The position numbers and the translations under genes were made by a program. The notes beneath the pieces are model-generated. The model saw only the letters and a list, made by a program, of their open reading frames with translations. It was not told the origin of the DNA and made no database searches. This document shows, piece by piece, positions 1 through 9,028 of a stretch of DNA of 64,000 nucleotides (its first letter is position 1; each line of letters starts with the position of its first letter). Origin of the DNA: a bacterium (GTDB lineage Bacteria > Sysuimicrobiota > Sysuimicrobiia > Sysuimicrobiales > Segetimicrobiaceae). The stretch lies in NCBI GenBank assembly GCA_035295165.1, contig DATGJN010000104.1, positions 1-64,000 of the forward strand, given 5' to 3'.

Positions 1-112
1 CTGTCCTCGAGGGTCACGTCCGTCTCCCTCCTTCCGAAACCCGCCAGGTCTCGGTTGGAGTATTCGGAGGCTGGACTGTGACCCTCTTGCTGTCACGGGA
101 GGTAGCCCTCCA

Positions 113-124
113 AGTGTTAACACT
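113..124. promoter_or_regulatory. 12-bp perfect palindrome upstream of serine hydrolase
   Basis: The bases AGTGTTAACACT form a perfect palindrome about 60 bases before the start codon at 187. It is AT-rich in a GC-rich context, as operators for dimeric repressors often are. No regulator gene lies next to it, so an operator role is inference. Confidence 0.3.
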
Positions 125-186
125 ACGTCCAAACAGTACACACTAGGCCGCGTGCGTGCCGGTCACGGACGTCAAAGGAGCGTGTA

Positions 187-1533
187 ATGGAGCGACAGGT
201 CCAGCACAGACTCACCCCGACCACGATCGCGGATTTCGAGCGCCGTATGGCGAGCGCGCTCGTCGAGTGGCCGACGCCGGGGCTCCAGGCCGCGGTGTTG
301 GTCGACGGCGACGTGGTCTGGACCCACGCCGCCGGCGTGGCTCGGTTTGACCCGACCGAACCGCTCACCACCGAGCATCTGCACCGCATCGGGTCCATTA
401 CGAAGCTGTTCACCGCGCATGCCATCCTCATTCTCCACGATGAGGGGAAACTGCACATCGATGATCCTGTCTCGAAGTGGCTGCCCGAGTTTCGACCGTC
501 GGGACCGACCGTGACATTGCGGCACATCCTGTGTCACGGTTCGGAGATCCCGGCCGAGGGCGGACGCAATGTCTGGGAGTCCGGCATCTTTCCGGACGAA
601 GCCGAGTTTCGCCGCATGATCGCGACGTTTCAGCCGGTCGCCGCTCCGATGATGCACTTGAAGTACTCCAATGCGGCTTTTTCCATGCTGGGGTTGGTGG
701 TCGAGGCGGCGGCCGGTGGCGCGTACGAAGCGTTCGTGCTGGATCGGATCGTGCGCCCGCTCGGCATGGGCGCGACGCGCTTTCATCTGACCGGCGACGC
801 AGGCCAGCCGTTTGCCCAGGGACATTTCATACCTCCGTTGGAGCGGCGGTTTGAACCGACGCCGCACCAGGAACTCCGCGCGTATTCGGCCTGCGGTATG
901 TTGCTGTCCACGCCGACGGATGTGCTGGCGCTGGCGAAGGCGCAGTGGGCGCCGCCCTCGCTGCTGTCGCCTGGGGTGGCGGCCGAGGCGCGCCGCGTGC
1001 ACCTCATCGATCCTGAGGTCCCCGGGTGGAAAGTCGGATACGGCCTGGGCTGGCGACAACTGCGCCGGGGTGAGCGTGTCTATATCGGGCACAGCGGATC
1101 GTATCTCGGCAATCGGTGCGCGCTTGAGATCTCATGCGAGGACCGTGTCGCCGCCGCGGTGTTTTCCACCGTCGGCGGGAGCGACGCACCGATCGAGCTG
1201 GCGATGGACTTCGTCGACGCGGTACGAACCGCGCAGGCCCGCGCCGCGGGTTCGCTCGGCGCCGACACGGTGCCGGCAGACCTTCGCCCGTTGCTCGGCC
1301 ACTATGCCATGCATCGGTGGTACGAGGCGACGATAGGATACGACGGCCGCCAGTTGGTGTTCTCGAGCGGCCTGGATGCACGCGCGGGTGTGCCCCTCGC
1401 GCCAATCGCACCGGGCCGCTTGCGCATCTTGGCGGGACGGGCTGTCGGCGAGGACCTCGTGGTGAATGAACGGGCCTCGGACGGGACCGTCCTCGAGTTT
1501 TCGTTCGGAGGGTCGCGCATGCGTCGCCTCTGA
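187..1533 (+). CDS. serine hydrolase, beta-lactamase / class C-like family
   Basis: Predicted serine-dependent hydrolase of the AmpC/PBP4-like/D-aminopeptidase fold, 448 residues. The three family motifs are present in order: SxxK as S70-I-T-K73 (nucleophile and base), YxN as Y160-S-N162, and HSG at 302-304 in place of KTG. There is no clear signal peptide, so it is probably cytoplasmic. The C-terminal part beyond about residue 350 looks like the beta-barrel extension seen in D-aminopeptidase and esterase relatives. AAAGGAG about six bases before ATG supports the start. It lies 82 bases before a peptide-type ABC binding protein, so it may cleave an imported peptide or amide; the substrate cannot be told from sequence. 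Confidence 0.9.
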   Translation: MERQVQHRLTPTTIADFERRMASALVEWPTPGLQAAVLVDGDVVWTHAAGVARFDPTEPLTTEHLHRIGSITKLFTAHAILILHDEGKLHIDDPVSKWLPEFRPSGPTVTLRHILCHGSEIPAEGGRNVWESGIFPDEAEFRRMIATFQPVAAPMMHLKYSNAAFSMLGLVVEAAAGGAYEAFVLDRIVRPLGMGATRFHLTGDAGQPFAQGHFIPPLERRFEPTPHQELRAYSACGMLLSTPTDVLALAKAQWAPPSLLSPGVAAEARRVHLIDPEVPGWKVGYGLGWRQLRRGERVYIGHSGSYLGNRCALEISCEDRVAAAVFSTVGGSDAPIELAMDFVDAVRTAQARAAGSLGADTVPADLRPLLGHYAMHRWYEATIGYDGRQLVFSSGLDARAGVPLAPIAPGRLRILAGRAVGEDLVVNERASDGTVLEFSFGGSRMRRL

Positions 1534-1615
1534 GATCGGCACAGATCGACACCGCCACGTGCGTCGCGGTCCACGTGGCGGCACGCTCGACCAGGGTGAA
1601 AGGGGGAATGTGGTG

Positions 1616-3244
1616 ATGACGAACGTGGCACGGCACACTCGCGTGTTGCTTCGCTGCGCGGTGGTGGTCGCGTTGATCGGGCTCTCGCTGTCAACGGCGG
1701 GAGGGTGGGGGGCCGCGACGGAAGCGCCGCCCGGACCGAACAATACCTTTGTGTGGGCGTCGCGGGTGATGGATAAGACGAACCCGCTCTTGGACATGGA
1801 TCTCGACCGCGTGCCGCTGTGGACGTTCGACGGGCTCGTGTCCTTTGACGGCAGCCTCGAGCCGCACGGTGCCCTGGCGCAGTCCTGGGACGTCAGCAAC
1901 GGGGGCAAGACATACGTGTTCCATTTGCGCAAGGGCGTGACGTGGCATGATGGGCAGCCGTTCACCGCAGACGACGTGGTGTTCACAGTCCAGGCGGCGC
2001 TCGATCCCAAGAACAAGTCATACATGGCGCCCGCGTTCATGGTCGCCGGGAAGCCGGTTACGGTGACGAAAGTCGACGCCGACACGGTCCGCTTCGATCT
2101 CCCGCAACCGTCGAACACGTTTCTTTTCATGATGTGGCGGCAGAACAGCGTGATCGTGCCGAAACACCTCTTGGCTGGCGTCGATCTGCAAACGACCCCG
2201 TTTGATCTCAAGCCGATCGGCACCGGGCCGTACATGGTGGTCAAGTACGTGCCGAAGCAACAGGTGATCCTCAAGGCCAACCCCAACTATTTCGGGGGCG
2301 CGCCGAAGATCCAGTACTGGGTGTTCAAGGAGTTGGAGGATCAGAACGCCGCGCTCGCGGCCCTTGGCAGCGGCGAGGTGACGGCAGCGGGGTTGGGCGG
2401 GAAAGCCGCGCTGACGGCCGCCGCCAAGATGCCGCACGTCAAGATCCATGGGTACGACGCCGGATGGATCTTCGCGCTGGTATTCAATGTGCGTCGCGCC
2501 CCGCTCAACGACAAGAGCGTGCGACAGGCGGTGGCTTACGCCATCAATCGGCAACAACTCGTCAAGACAATCGCCGGCGCGGACACCACGGTTGCGACAT
2601 CGTTGATCGGACCGCCCGGCACCTGGCAGTACGATGCAGGCGTGACGACGTACGGCTTCAATCCCGCGAAGGCGAAGGCGCTCCTGGCTCAGGATGGGTG
2701 GAAGGCCGCCGGTGGAGGCGGTGTGCTCGAGAAGGCAGGCAAGCCACTGACGCTTACCATCTCCATCCAGGCCAGGGCGACGGACTCCGACCCGATGCCC
2801 TTCGCCGTCGCGATTCAGAAAGAGTTGTCCGACGTCGGTTTCAAGGTGAACATCGTGCAGCTCGACCGCGCGTCCCTGCAGCCGAAGCTGCTGAACGACC
2901 ACGACTTTGACGCCTACCTCTGGTGGGACGGTTATTCCTTCGTGCCGGACGTCAGCGCGTTCTGGCTGACCAAGTCCGCCGATCCCACGGGCTACGCGTC
3001 ACCGCGGCTTGATGCGTTGATCGACAAGGCGAACACGACGCCCGATCGAGCGGCGCGGAAGGCGACCTTGGACGAGATTGCGCAGCAGGTCGCGGGGGAC
3101 GTGCCAATGATCCCCCTATACTATTATCGGGGACACGTGGGCATCCAGGATGTCGTCGGCGGCGTCCCGCAGCCGTCGGGCGCGGATCCGAACAACACCG
3201 GCATCTTCTACCGGGTTCAGGATCTGACCCTGAACCGTCATTGA
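1616..3244 (+). CDS. ABC importer substrate-binding protein, family 5 (peptide/nickel type)
   Basis: Extracytoplasmic solute-binding protein of the DppA/OppA/NikA family, 542 residues. An N-terminal signal peptide with a hydrophobic core is visible at about residues 8-30, followed by the family 5 fold, including the hallmark stretch around FHLRKGVTWHDGQPFTADDV. ATG at 1616 follows AGGGGG; a GTG three bases earlier is possible. The permeases follow at 3327 and 4301. A long hairpin separates this gene from the first permease, which would fit higher expression of the binding protein. Ligand unknown; dipeptides or oligopeptides are most common in the family. Confidence 0.92.
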   Translation: MTNVARHTRVLLRCAVVVALIGLSLSTAGGWGAATEAPPGPNNTFVWASRVMDKTNPLLDMDLDRVPLWTFDGLVSFDGSLEPHGALAQSWDVSNGGKTYVFHLRKGVTWHDGQPFTADDVVFTVQAALDPKNKSYMAPAFMVAGKPVTVTKVDADTVRFDLPQPSNTFLFMMWRQNSVIVPKHLLAGVDLQTTPFDLKPIGTGPYMVVKYVPKQQVILKANPNYFGGAPKIQYWVFKELEDQNAALAALGSGEVTAAGLGGKAALTAAAKMPHVKIHGYDAGWIFALVFNVRRAPLNDKSVRQAVAYAINRQQLVKTIAGADTTVATSLIGPPGTWQYDAGVTTYGFNPAKAKALLAQDGWKAAGGGGVLEKAGKPLTLTISIQARATDSDPMPFAVAIQKELSDVGFKVNIVQLDRASLQPKLLNDHDFDAYLWWDGYSFVPDVSAFWLTKSADPTGYASPRLDALIDKANTTPDRAARKATLDEIAQQVAGDVPMIPLYYYRGHVGIQDVVGGVPQPSGADPNNTGIFYRVQDLTLNRH

Positions 3245-3251
3245 CCCACTC

Positions 3252-3297
3252 GCGCCGGAGGCTGGCACCCTCGCGAGGGCGCCAGTCTTCCGGCGCG
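3252..3297 (+). terminator. long GC hairpin between binding protein and permease genes
   Basis: The arms GCGCCGGAGGCTGGC and GCCAGTCTTCCGGCGC pair almost completely around a CCCTCGCGAGGG core. There is no T-run and the next gene is co-directional only 30 bases away. An mRNA-stabilising or attenuating element inside the operon is more likely than a full terminator. Confidence 0.6.
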
Positions 3298-3326
3298 TCC
3301 TGGGCGCGCCCGATCGCTAGCCTGTG

Positions 3327-4304
3327 ATGGCTGCGTATCTCACCAGACGCCTCGTCCAGAGTCTGTTCATCCTTTTCGCGGTCAGCCTTGCGTCGTTCTG
3401 GATCTTGCGGGCCGCCCCCGGCGACCCGGTGGAGATGTATCTGTCGGAGCCCTTTCATCAAACGCCGCCCGCCGTGATCGCGGCGGTGCGGCATCAACTC
3501 GGGCTCGACCAACCCACCTACGTGCAGTACGGGCGCTGGCTCGCCGCTTTTCTGCGCGGGGATATGGGATACAGTCTGGTGACCCACGCGGCCGTCGCCG
3601 GTGAAATCGCCGATGCCCTGCCGAAGACGTTCTTGCTCATGAGCGTCGCCACGGGGTTTGGGCTGCTCGCGGGGATCCTGCTCGGCGTGTGGTCGGCCCT
3701 GCGGCCCAATGGCGCCGCCGACACCGTGTTGGCCAGCTTTGCGGCCGTGGGGTTCGCGGTCCCTCAGTTCTGGGTGGGGTTGGTGCTGATCTACCTGTTG
3801 AGTTACGTGTGGCCGATGTTGCCGTCGTCGGGCATGATGAATGCGTATGCGCTCAGCCCGACGACTCGCGACGTGGCAGTCCATCTCGTCCTCCCGGCGG
3901 CGACCCTCGCGGTCAACGAGGTCGCCTACTGGCAGCGATACCAGCGGGATAGTCTCCTCAAGGAGTTGACCGCGGAGTACGTTCGCACCGCCCGCGCGAA
4001 GGGGCTTCGCGGCATCGTGGTGGTGTTTCGGCACGCCTGGCCGAACTCGCTGGTCGCGATCGTCACGCTGCTCGGCCTGTCGCTGACTCGCCTGATCGCA
4101 GGATCGTACATCGTGGAGACGATCTTCTCGTGGCCGGGAATGGGCTATTTGGGGATTTCGGCCGTCGACAATCGCGACTACCCCGTGGTCATGGCGATCC
4201 TGATGGTATCGGCGGTCCTGACCTTGGCCGGCAACTTCCTCGCGGACCTGTTGCACACGGTGGTCGATCCTCGGGTCCGTCTTCCCGCAGCGAAGCCGCG
4301 ATGA
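3327..4304 (+). CDS. ABC importer permease, DppB type
   Basis: Inner-membrane permease of the peptide ABC importer, 325 residues. It starts with the typical basic N-terminus followed by a hydrophobic helix (YLTRRLVQSLFILFAVS), and shows about six membrane segments. The EAA loop that docks the ATPase is seen around residues 218-240 (YVRTARAKGL, then PNSL). ATG 3327 is chosen over GTG 3324. Its stop overlaps the start of the second permease as ATGA, indicating translational coupling. No ATPase genes (DppD/DppF type) follow; they may lie outside the window or be supplied by another locus. Confidence 0.92.
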   Translation: MAAYLTRRLVQSLFILFAVSLASFWILRAAPGDPVEMYLSEPFHQTPPAVIAAVRHQLGLDQPTYVQYGRWLAAFLRGDMGYSLVTHAAVAGEIADALPKTFLLMSVATGFGLLAGILLGVWSALRPNGAADTVLASFAAVGFAVPQFWVGLVLIYLLSYVWPMLPSSGMMNAYALSPTTRDVAVHLVLPAATLAVNEVAYWQRYQRDSLLKELTAEYVRTARAKGLRGIVVVFRHAWPNSLVAIVTLLGLSLTRLIAGSYIVETIFSWPGMGYLGISAVDNRDYPVVMAILMVSAVLTLAGNFLADLLHTVVDPRVRLPAAKPR

Positions 4305-5167
4305 CGGCGCCTCCGCGGTCGCCTACACGCGTACGCCTCGGCGCGCGCCGCTTCCGACGCAACCGTCGCGCCGTGGTCGGGTTGGGCGTGCTGATCGTGC
4401 TCGCCGTGGTCACGCTGTGCCCGGGTCTCCTCACCAGCCGCACACCGAATGACGTGGACCTCACCCACAGCCTGGTGCCGCCGGACGCGCAGCATTGGTT
4501 TGGCACGGACAACGTGGGCCGCGACTATCTGGCGCGCGCTCTCTACGGCGGCCGTGTGTCCATGGCAATCGGCCTCGCGGCCATGGCGATCTCCGTGGTC
4601 GTTGGCACGGTGGTGGGGAGCGTCGCCGGCTACGTCGCGGGGTACACCGACGAGGCGATCAGTCGGGCAGTGGATTTTGTCCTCTCCCTGCCGCTATTCT
4701 ACGTTATCGTTGTGATCGAAATGATCTTCCACCCGGGGGCCGTGGGGTTGGTCGTCCTGATCGGGCTCACCTCGTGGATGGTGGTGGCCCGTCTCGTCCG
4801 CGGGTTGGTGCTGAGCGAGAAGGAGACGGAGTACGTGCAGGCCGCCCGGGCGATGGGCGCACCGGCGGCGCGCGTCATCATCCTCCATCTGTTGCCGAAC
4901 ATCTTGGGCCCGGTCATCGTGACGGCTAGCTTCAATGTTGGCAATGCGATCCTGCTCGAGTCCGCGTTGAGCTTTCTCGGCGTCGGGATCCAGCCTCCGC
5001 AGGCGACGTGGGGCAACATGATCATCGGGGCCCAAACGTACCTCTTCAGCGCGCCGTGGATCGCGATCTTCCCCGGGATCTTGATCACCGCGACCGTGAT
5101 GGCGTTCATGTTCGTGGGAGACGGGCTGCGGGATGCCTTTGACGTGAGGATGTCGGTGACGCGATGA
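4301..5167 (+). CDS. ABC importer permease, DppC type
   Basis: Second permease of the peptide-type importer, 288 residues. After a basic N-terminus and first helix comes the family signature HWFGTDNVGRDYLAR at about residues 65-79, then five more membrane segments. The EAA loop around AARAMGAPAARVIILHLLPN is intact. It is the last gene of the operon seen here, and its ATG overlaps the stop of the DppB-like gene. The lack of cognate ATPase genes directly downstream is unusual for this family. Confidence 0.92.
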   Translation: MTAPPRSPTRVRLGARRFRRNRRAVVGLGVLIVLAVVTLCPGLLTSRTPNDVDLTHSLVPPDAQHWFGTDNVGRDYLARALYGGRVSMAIGLAAMAISVVVGTVVGSVAGYVAGYTDEAISRAVDFVLSLPLFYVIVVIEMIFHPGAVGLVVLIGLTSWMVVARLVRGLVLSEKETEYVQAARAMGAPAARVIILHLLPNILGPVIVTASFNVGNAILLESALSFLGVGIQPPQATWGNMIIGAQTYLFSAPWIAIFPGILITATVMAFMFVGDGLRDAFDVRMSVTR

Positions 5168-5583
5168 GCGCTCGGCGGCACCCCGGTGCGCAACTCCGCG
5201 TCCATGCCGGAAGCCGCGGCTCATTCGCCCAGCAGCGCGTGCCCCGGCCGGCGCGCCGACAGGAGCCACGTCGCAGAACTGCACGACGTCCGTGACACAT
5301 TCGAGGTACGATGTCCGTTCATGCCAGCGTGCTCGGCAGCTGATATGCCGTCCAAGCATGATGACTACAACTGGGTCGCCACCGCGTGGTCGGGGAGATC
5401 GCGGATGAAGCGGCGGTAGATGGTGTCAAGGCGTCCCACTGACGGGTCGCAGCCTGCGACCATGCGCACAAGGCCGCATACGATGCGGAGTGGACGGCAG
5501 GGTCCTTCACCGATGCGCGGCACCAGTGCGCGCTCACCGTGGCCCGCATGCAGTATGCTCTTGGAGCCGCGCAGTCGCTGGCG
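5168..5583. other. intergenic stretch, no supported gene
   Basis: No convincing gene lies here. A plus-strand frame open from about 5443 encodes a protein-like run (for example KAAYDAEWTAG and ARMQYALGAAQSLAL) but has no start signal upstream and runs into the antisense small gene at 5584. It could be the remnant of a decayed gene. Confidence 0.3.
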
Positions 5584-5853
5584 TTATGTCGCTCTAGTAT
5601 CTGGCTCGGTATGGTGTGCCCGGAGGGGGGTGTGCGCCAGTCGAGCCGCGTCAGAGAGACTGTCGATGAGTTTGCGGCGGGCAGTTGTTGCGTGGTCCAT
5701 TGCCTCGATGGGCGTCACCGCCGAACCCTCCATCACGGTGAGAATCGATCCTTTCCCCGTACGCACGATGCGCCAGACAAATGTGGCATCCACCTGCCTC
5801 AGCAGTACCGTGAACGCGTAGCCGCCCCAGTAGTCAGTGCCGAGCAATCCCAT
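5584..5853 (-). CDS. small hypothetical protein (89 aa)
   Basis: The 89-residue product is not recognised. Its N-terminal half (MGLLGTDYWGGYAFTVLLRQ) has a natural mix of aromatic and aliphatic residues and predicted beta strands; the C-terminal half is helical and polar. GGGAG abuts the ATG, which is too close for an ideal ribosome site, so the true start may differ. It stands alone between the peptide permease and a LysE-type exporter. Codon third positions are GC-rich but less so than in the core genes. Confidence 0.45.
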   Translation of the reverse strand: MGLLGTDYWGGYAFTVLLRQVDATFVWRIVRTGKGSILTVMEGSAVTPIEAMDHATTARRKLIDSLSDAARLAHTPLRAHHTEPDTRAT

Positions 5854-6360
5854 CTCCCTGCCCCGCGATTAGTTGATTCTATTTTGATGAAGCCACAGAT
5901 CAGGGTACGGTACACGCTCGAAGAGGTCCATCGGGTGAATGCAGTATTTCCATGTGATTGGGCCGGGACGTCGTAGGGTCATGGTACTTGAACAACGCGA
6001 TCGCCGCTCAGGAGATCTCGACCCGCCCAGCGGGCAGCCGAACGGGTGAGTTCACCGGCTCGGCCCAGGAACCCCGATACCGGGACCCCTCGTTAAGCAC
6101 CGTCCGTTACCAGAAACTTGAGCGCCGCCAGAACATATCGTGGGCCGGGAGTTCGACCACCGGCGTCCGGGCCGCGTTCCAGACAAACAGACGGAACGAG
6201 GGCGGGGAGGGCCGGGGGCGAAGGTTGAAGAGCGACGCCGCGACTTGGCGAGAGGACGGCTCCCACGACGGAAGGAGTTCCCGTATCAGCACACGGAATC
6301 TTGGTTCGATTGGACCGCCGCGACATCGCAGGTAGCAGGGACGCGCAACGGAGGGCCGCC
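5854..6360. other. intergenic stretch of about 500 bases
   Basis: No open frame with a ribosome site, and no hairpin or repeat I can support. Base composition is more mixed than in neighbouring genes. The end of the stretch holds GGAGG at 6350, the ribosome site of the LysE-type gene. Confidence 0.4.
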
Positions 6361-6972
6361 GTGGGCATCGACTTCCTCGTTACCTCCCTGATCGTGGTTG
6401 TTTCACCCGGCACGGGCGTTCTCTATACGCTGGCGGCTGGCCTCTCGCGGGGATCCCGCGCCAGCGTCGTCGCGGCATTTGGATGCACTCTCGGCATCGT
6501 CCCGCACATGGTTGCCGCGATCATGGGCCTCGCAGCGCTGTTGCATACGAGCGCGGTCGCGTTCCAGAGCTTCAAATACCTCGGCGTGGCCTATCTCCTC
6601 TATCTCGCCCGGAACACGCTGAAGGAGCACGGGGCACTCCAGGTGGAACAGCAAGTAGGGTCCCGGTCGGCCACGCGGGTCATCATTACCGCTATCCTGA
6701 TCAACATCCTCAATCCGAAACTGTCGCTCTTCTTTCTTGCATTCCTGCCGCAGTTTGTGAGCGCGAATGACCCACATCCACTTTCGCGCATGTTCGCGCT
6801 CAGCGGCGTGTTCATGCTGATGACCTTCGTCGTTTTCGTCGGGTACGGTCTGTTCGCTGCGTCGATACGGAACCACGTGATCTCACGCCCCCGCGTGTTG
6901 ACGTGGATGCGCCGTACGTTCGCTGGCGCGTTCGTCGCGCTCGGCGCGAAACTCGCGTTTGCCCATCGCTGA
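6361..6972 (+). CDS. LysE/RhtB family exporter
   Basis: Inner-membrane exporter of amino acids or related metabolites, 203 residues, the usual size for the family. The N-terminus (GIDFLVTSLIVVVSPGTGVL) carries the conserved PGP-like helix start of LysE proteins, here PGT. About six membrane segments follow, with the typical FKYLGVAYLLYLA and ILNPKLSLFFLAFLPQF motifs. GTG 6361 is preceded by GGAGGG at a spacing of five bases; the in-frame upstream extension is basic and unlike the family. It has no obvious operon partners, so the substrate is unknown. Confidence 0.88.
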   Translation: MGIDFLVTSLIVVVSPGTGVLYTLAAGLSRGSRASVVAAFGCTLGIVPHMVAAIMGLAALLHTSAVAFQSFKYLGVAYLLYLARNTLKEHGALQVEQQVGSRSATRVIITAILINILNPKLSLFFLAFLPQFVSANDPHPLSRMFALSGVFMLMTFVVFVGYGLFAASIRNHVISRPRVLTWMRRTFAGAFVALGAKLAFAHR

Positions 6973-7237
6973 ACACGTCTTTCCGTCGCACGTCGTGACA
7001 CTGGTGTGTCCAATTACGCCTACTCCTCGAACGGTGCGTTCTTGGGCGCGATGGACGAACCACTGGAGCCGATGGGAGTACGCGCCCCCGAAGTCCTAGC
7101 GGGCGGAGCGGAGTCGCCGGCTCGAGACGTCTTCGGGCACTCAGAGACACAGATAGGGAGCGGCATCCCACGCCCGGGTGCGGGCGCTGCATCACGCTGC
7201 AGGACACGTCCGGGCCAAGTGGAAGCGACCAACAACG

Positions 7238-7411
7238 ATGAGTACTCGAAGAGGGTACGTGATCGGCGTCATTGTAGTGTGGGCGATCATCTTGGGCGCC
7301 GCTCGCGTTTCGGGCTCGGGCGAGCATGTGCGGAGCGTGGCGTTGATTTGTTTCGGGTTCGCTCTCGGAATGGTCAGCGCATTCATCGCCGCGTCGTTCC
7401 ACAAGTCGTAG
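7238..7411 (+). CDS. small membrane protein (57 aa)
   Basis: A 57-residue product with two hydrophobic helices at about residues 7-25 and 33-51, separated by a short polar loop. This looks like a small integral membrane hairpin. No family is recognised. The start ATG 7238 is preferred over an upstream extension whose composition is not membrane-like. The next small ORF begins 16 bases downstream in the same direction, so the two may be cotranscribed. Confidence 0.5.
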   Translation: MSTRRGYVIGVIVVWAIILGAARVSGSGEHVRSVALICFGFALGMVSAFIAASFHKS

Positions 7412-7427
7412 GGAGCCTGCCACGACG

Positions 7428-7616
7428 ATGACCGCCGAGAGCGCCAAAGCACTCGACGAACTTCGTCAACCCATCACCGATCAAATACGCGCTATCTGCG
7501 AGAAGGACCTCGACCGACTCATGAACCACTACGATGGGCTTCTTCGGCAGAAGGTGCTTCTGGAACAGATAATGGAAATTCCGAATTATACTGTCGTGGT
7601 GCGTCAGCGAGGGTGA
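7428..7616 (+). CDS. short ORF resembling the N-terminus of a SnoaL/DUF4440 domain
   Basis: The 62-residue product begins with two helices ending in IRAICEKDLDRLMNHYD, which resembles the first helices of SnoaL-like (ketosteroid isomerase fold) proteins. The sequence then departs from the family and stops, and the other frames downstream do not restore it. It is either a truncated remnant or an unrelated small helical protein. GGGAG lies about 12 bases before ATG. Family assignment is tentative. Confidence 0.4.
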   Translation: MTAESAKALDELRQPITDQIRAICEKDLDRLMNHYDGLLRQKVLLEQIMEIPNYTVVVRQRG

Positions 7617-7813
7617 CGAAACCACACCCCTGGTAGGGTACGCCATGCAGCGCAAGGTCTTGCGGGGGTACGGAAATGTCAAACGAGACGTGGCTTATCT
7701 TTGTCGCACTTCGCGTATTGGTCTACGTCGCGCTTGTGAGAACTGGCCTCAGCCCTCTCCGCCACTTCCGATAGTCGGTTCCTTCTCGCGGCCGCGCAGG
7801 CTCCTCCATCGGA

Positions 7814-8518
7814 TCAGGGGACCCTCACGCAAGTATAGGCCGCGTAGATCTGGGACTCGCTGTATTCGCTCTCTCGGATCTCTAGGCCGGCTCGCTCGAG
7901 CATGGGCTCCAGGAGCCAGGTGAAGGTGCTGTACTCTTCGCGCACGTGCGTTTCCAGTTCTGCACGTGTCCAGCCGATGTCCGGTCGCTGGGACGCGCGG
8001 GCGAGCCACTGCTCGAGCACGCGCTCCGTCTCGCTCGGGGCGAAAGAGTACACGAGGTCACGCACGCGGAACAGGCCCCCCGGTCGGAGCATGGCGGCAA
8101 CCCGCACCAACGCGACGGCCTTCCAGAAGTCCGGCAGGTGGTGCAGGGCGTGACGGGAGCAGACGAAGTCTGCCGGCTCTCCCTGATGGACGTAGGTAAG
8201 GAAGCCCGACCGGACACACCCGAGATTCGTGATGCCTCGTTGTTTCGCTCGCGCCTCCGCGACAGCGAGCATCGGTGCGGAGATGTCCACCGCCACCACC
8301 CGGCGGCAGAACGGTGCGACGGCCACCGCGAGGGCACCGGTACCCGCTCCCAGATCAACGAGGGTGTCGGTTCGGCCGAGGCCGAGTTCGCGCAATCGCG
8401 CCACGTCGTCGCTGGGGTCATAATCGGCCTTGCGTTCATAGCCGGCAATGTACGTCGCATCGACATGTTCGTCGCCAGCGTGGGCTAGCTCATCAAACAG
8501 CCAGGGGGTAGTCTGCAC
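7814..8518 (-). CDS. class I SAM-dependent methyltransferase
   Basis: Predicted S-adenosylmethionine-dependent methyltransferase of 234 residues. Motif I (VDLGAGTGALA) lies at about residues 54-64, an acidic end of strand 2 at VVAVDIS, and the later motif LRPGGLFRVRDLVYSF is typical of Methyltransf_11/25 folds. The N-terminus with FDELAHAGDEH and YIAGYERKA matches a group common in Actinobacteria and related soil bacteria. GTG 8518 is chosen because GGAGG lies eight bases upstream, while the longer frame to 8623 has no such site. The substrate is unknown and no biosynthetic partners are nearby. Confidence 0.85.
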   Translation of the reverse strand: MQTTPWLFDELAHAGDEHVDATYIAGYERKADYDPSDDVARLRELGLGRTDTLVDLGAGTGALAVAVAPFCRRVVAVDISAPMLAVAEARAKQRGITNLGCVRSGFLTYVHQGEPADFVCSRHALHHLPDFWKAVALVRVAAMLRPGGLFRVRDLVYSFAPSETERVLEQWLARASQRPDIGWTRAELETHVREEYSTFTWLLEPMLERAGLEIRESEYSESQIYAAYTCVRVP

Positions 8519-8724
8519 AGAACGGCCTCCGAATCCCGCCACCAGTCTTTCCGAGAAACACGCCCGATCCCCTATGAACCCGAAATTCCGCTCAGGTTCT
8601 CGAACGCCCTGCCATCGGTGCAACCGATCCGGTTTCTCCTCCGCTCGCGTCGACTCCGTGGGCGTGCATCGCGGTCACGTTCATGACAGGCGCGCGGACA
8701 GGCGATAGGACCGCACCGACGTGC

Positions 8725-8982
8725 TCAGAGTATTGCCTCGTCGATATAACACCAACGCCAGTCTTCTCCAGGTTCGAACGATTGGATGATGGGGTGGCGG
8801 GTGACATGAAAGTGTTTGGTCGCGTGGTGGTTCTTTGAGTCATCGCAACACCCGACGTGTCCGCAGGTCAAGCAGAGGCGGAGGTGCACCCAGGTGTCGC
8901 CCAGTTCCAGGCATTCCTTGCACCCTCTTCCGGACGGCGTCACCTTCCGAATTTGATCCAGATGCGTGCAGGTCGTCGCCAT
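8725..8982 (-). CDS. UBP-type zinc finger protein
   Basis: An 85-residue protein made almost entirely of a ZnF-UBP domain. Predicted zinc ligands include C5 and H7, C21 and C24, C37 and C40, C45/C46 and the histidines at 52-63, in the spacing known from ubiquitin C-terminal hydrolase zinc fingers. Such stand-alone domains occur widely in bacteria without ubiquitin; their ligand is unknown. ATG 8982 follows GGAGG closely. It lies 46 bases downstream of a truncated peroxiredoxin on the same strand. Confidence 0.85.
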   Translation of the reverse strand: MATTCTHLDQIRKVTPSGRGCKECLELGDTWVHLRLCLTCGHVGCCDDSKNHHATKHFHVTRHPIIQSFEPGEDWRWCYIDEAIL

Positions 8983-9028
8983 ACATCCTCCGATCTCGAC
9001 AGGGTGCAGTGCACTCGTTGATGCTCCG

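Noticed and set aside
9-86. Inverted copies GAGGGTCAC (9-17) and GTGACCCTC (78-86)
   Set aside because: Nine bases each with a 60-base gap at the window edge; could be chance and the upstream context is missing.
7645-7923. 92-codon plus-strand frame after the SnoaL-like ORF
   Set aside because: No ribosome site, Arg/Pro-rich composition, and overlap with the methyltransferase gene end.
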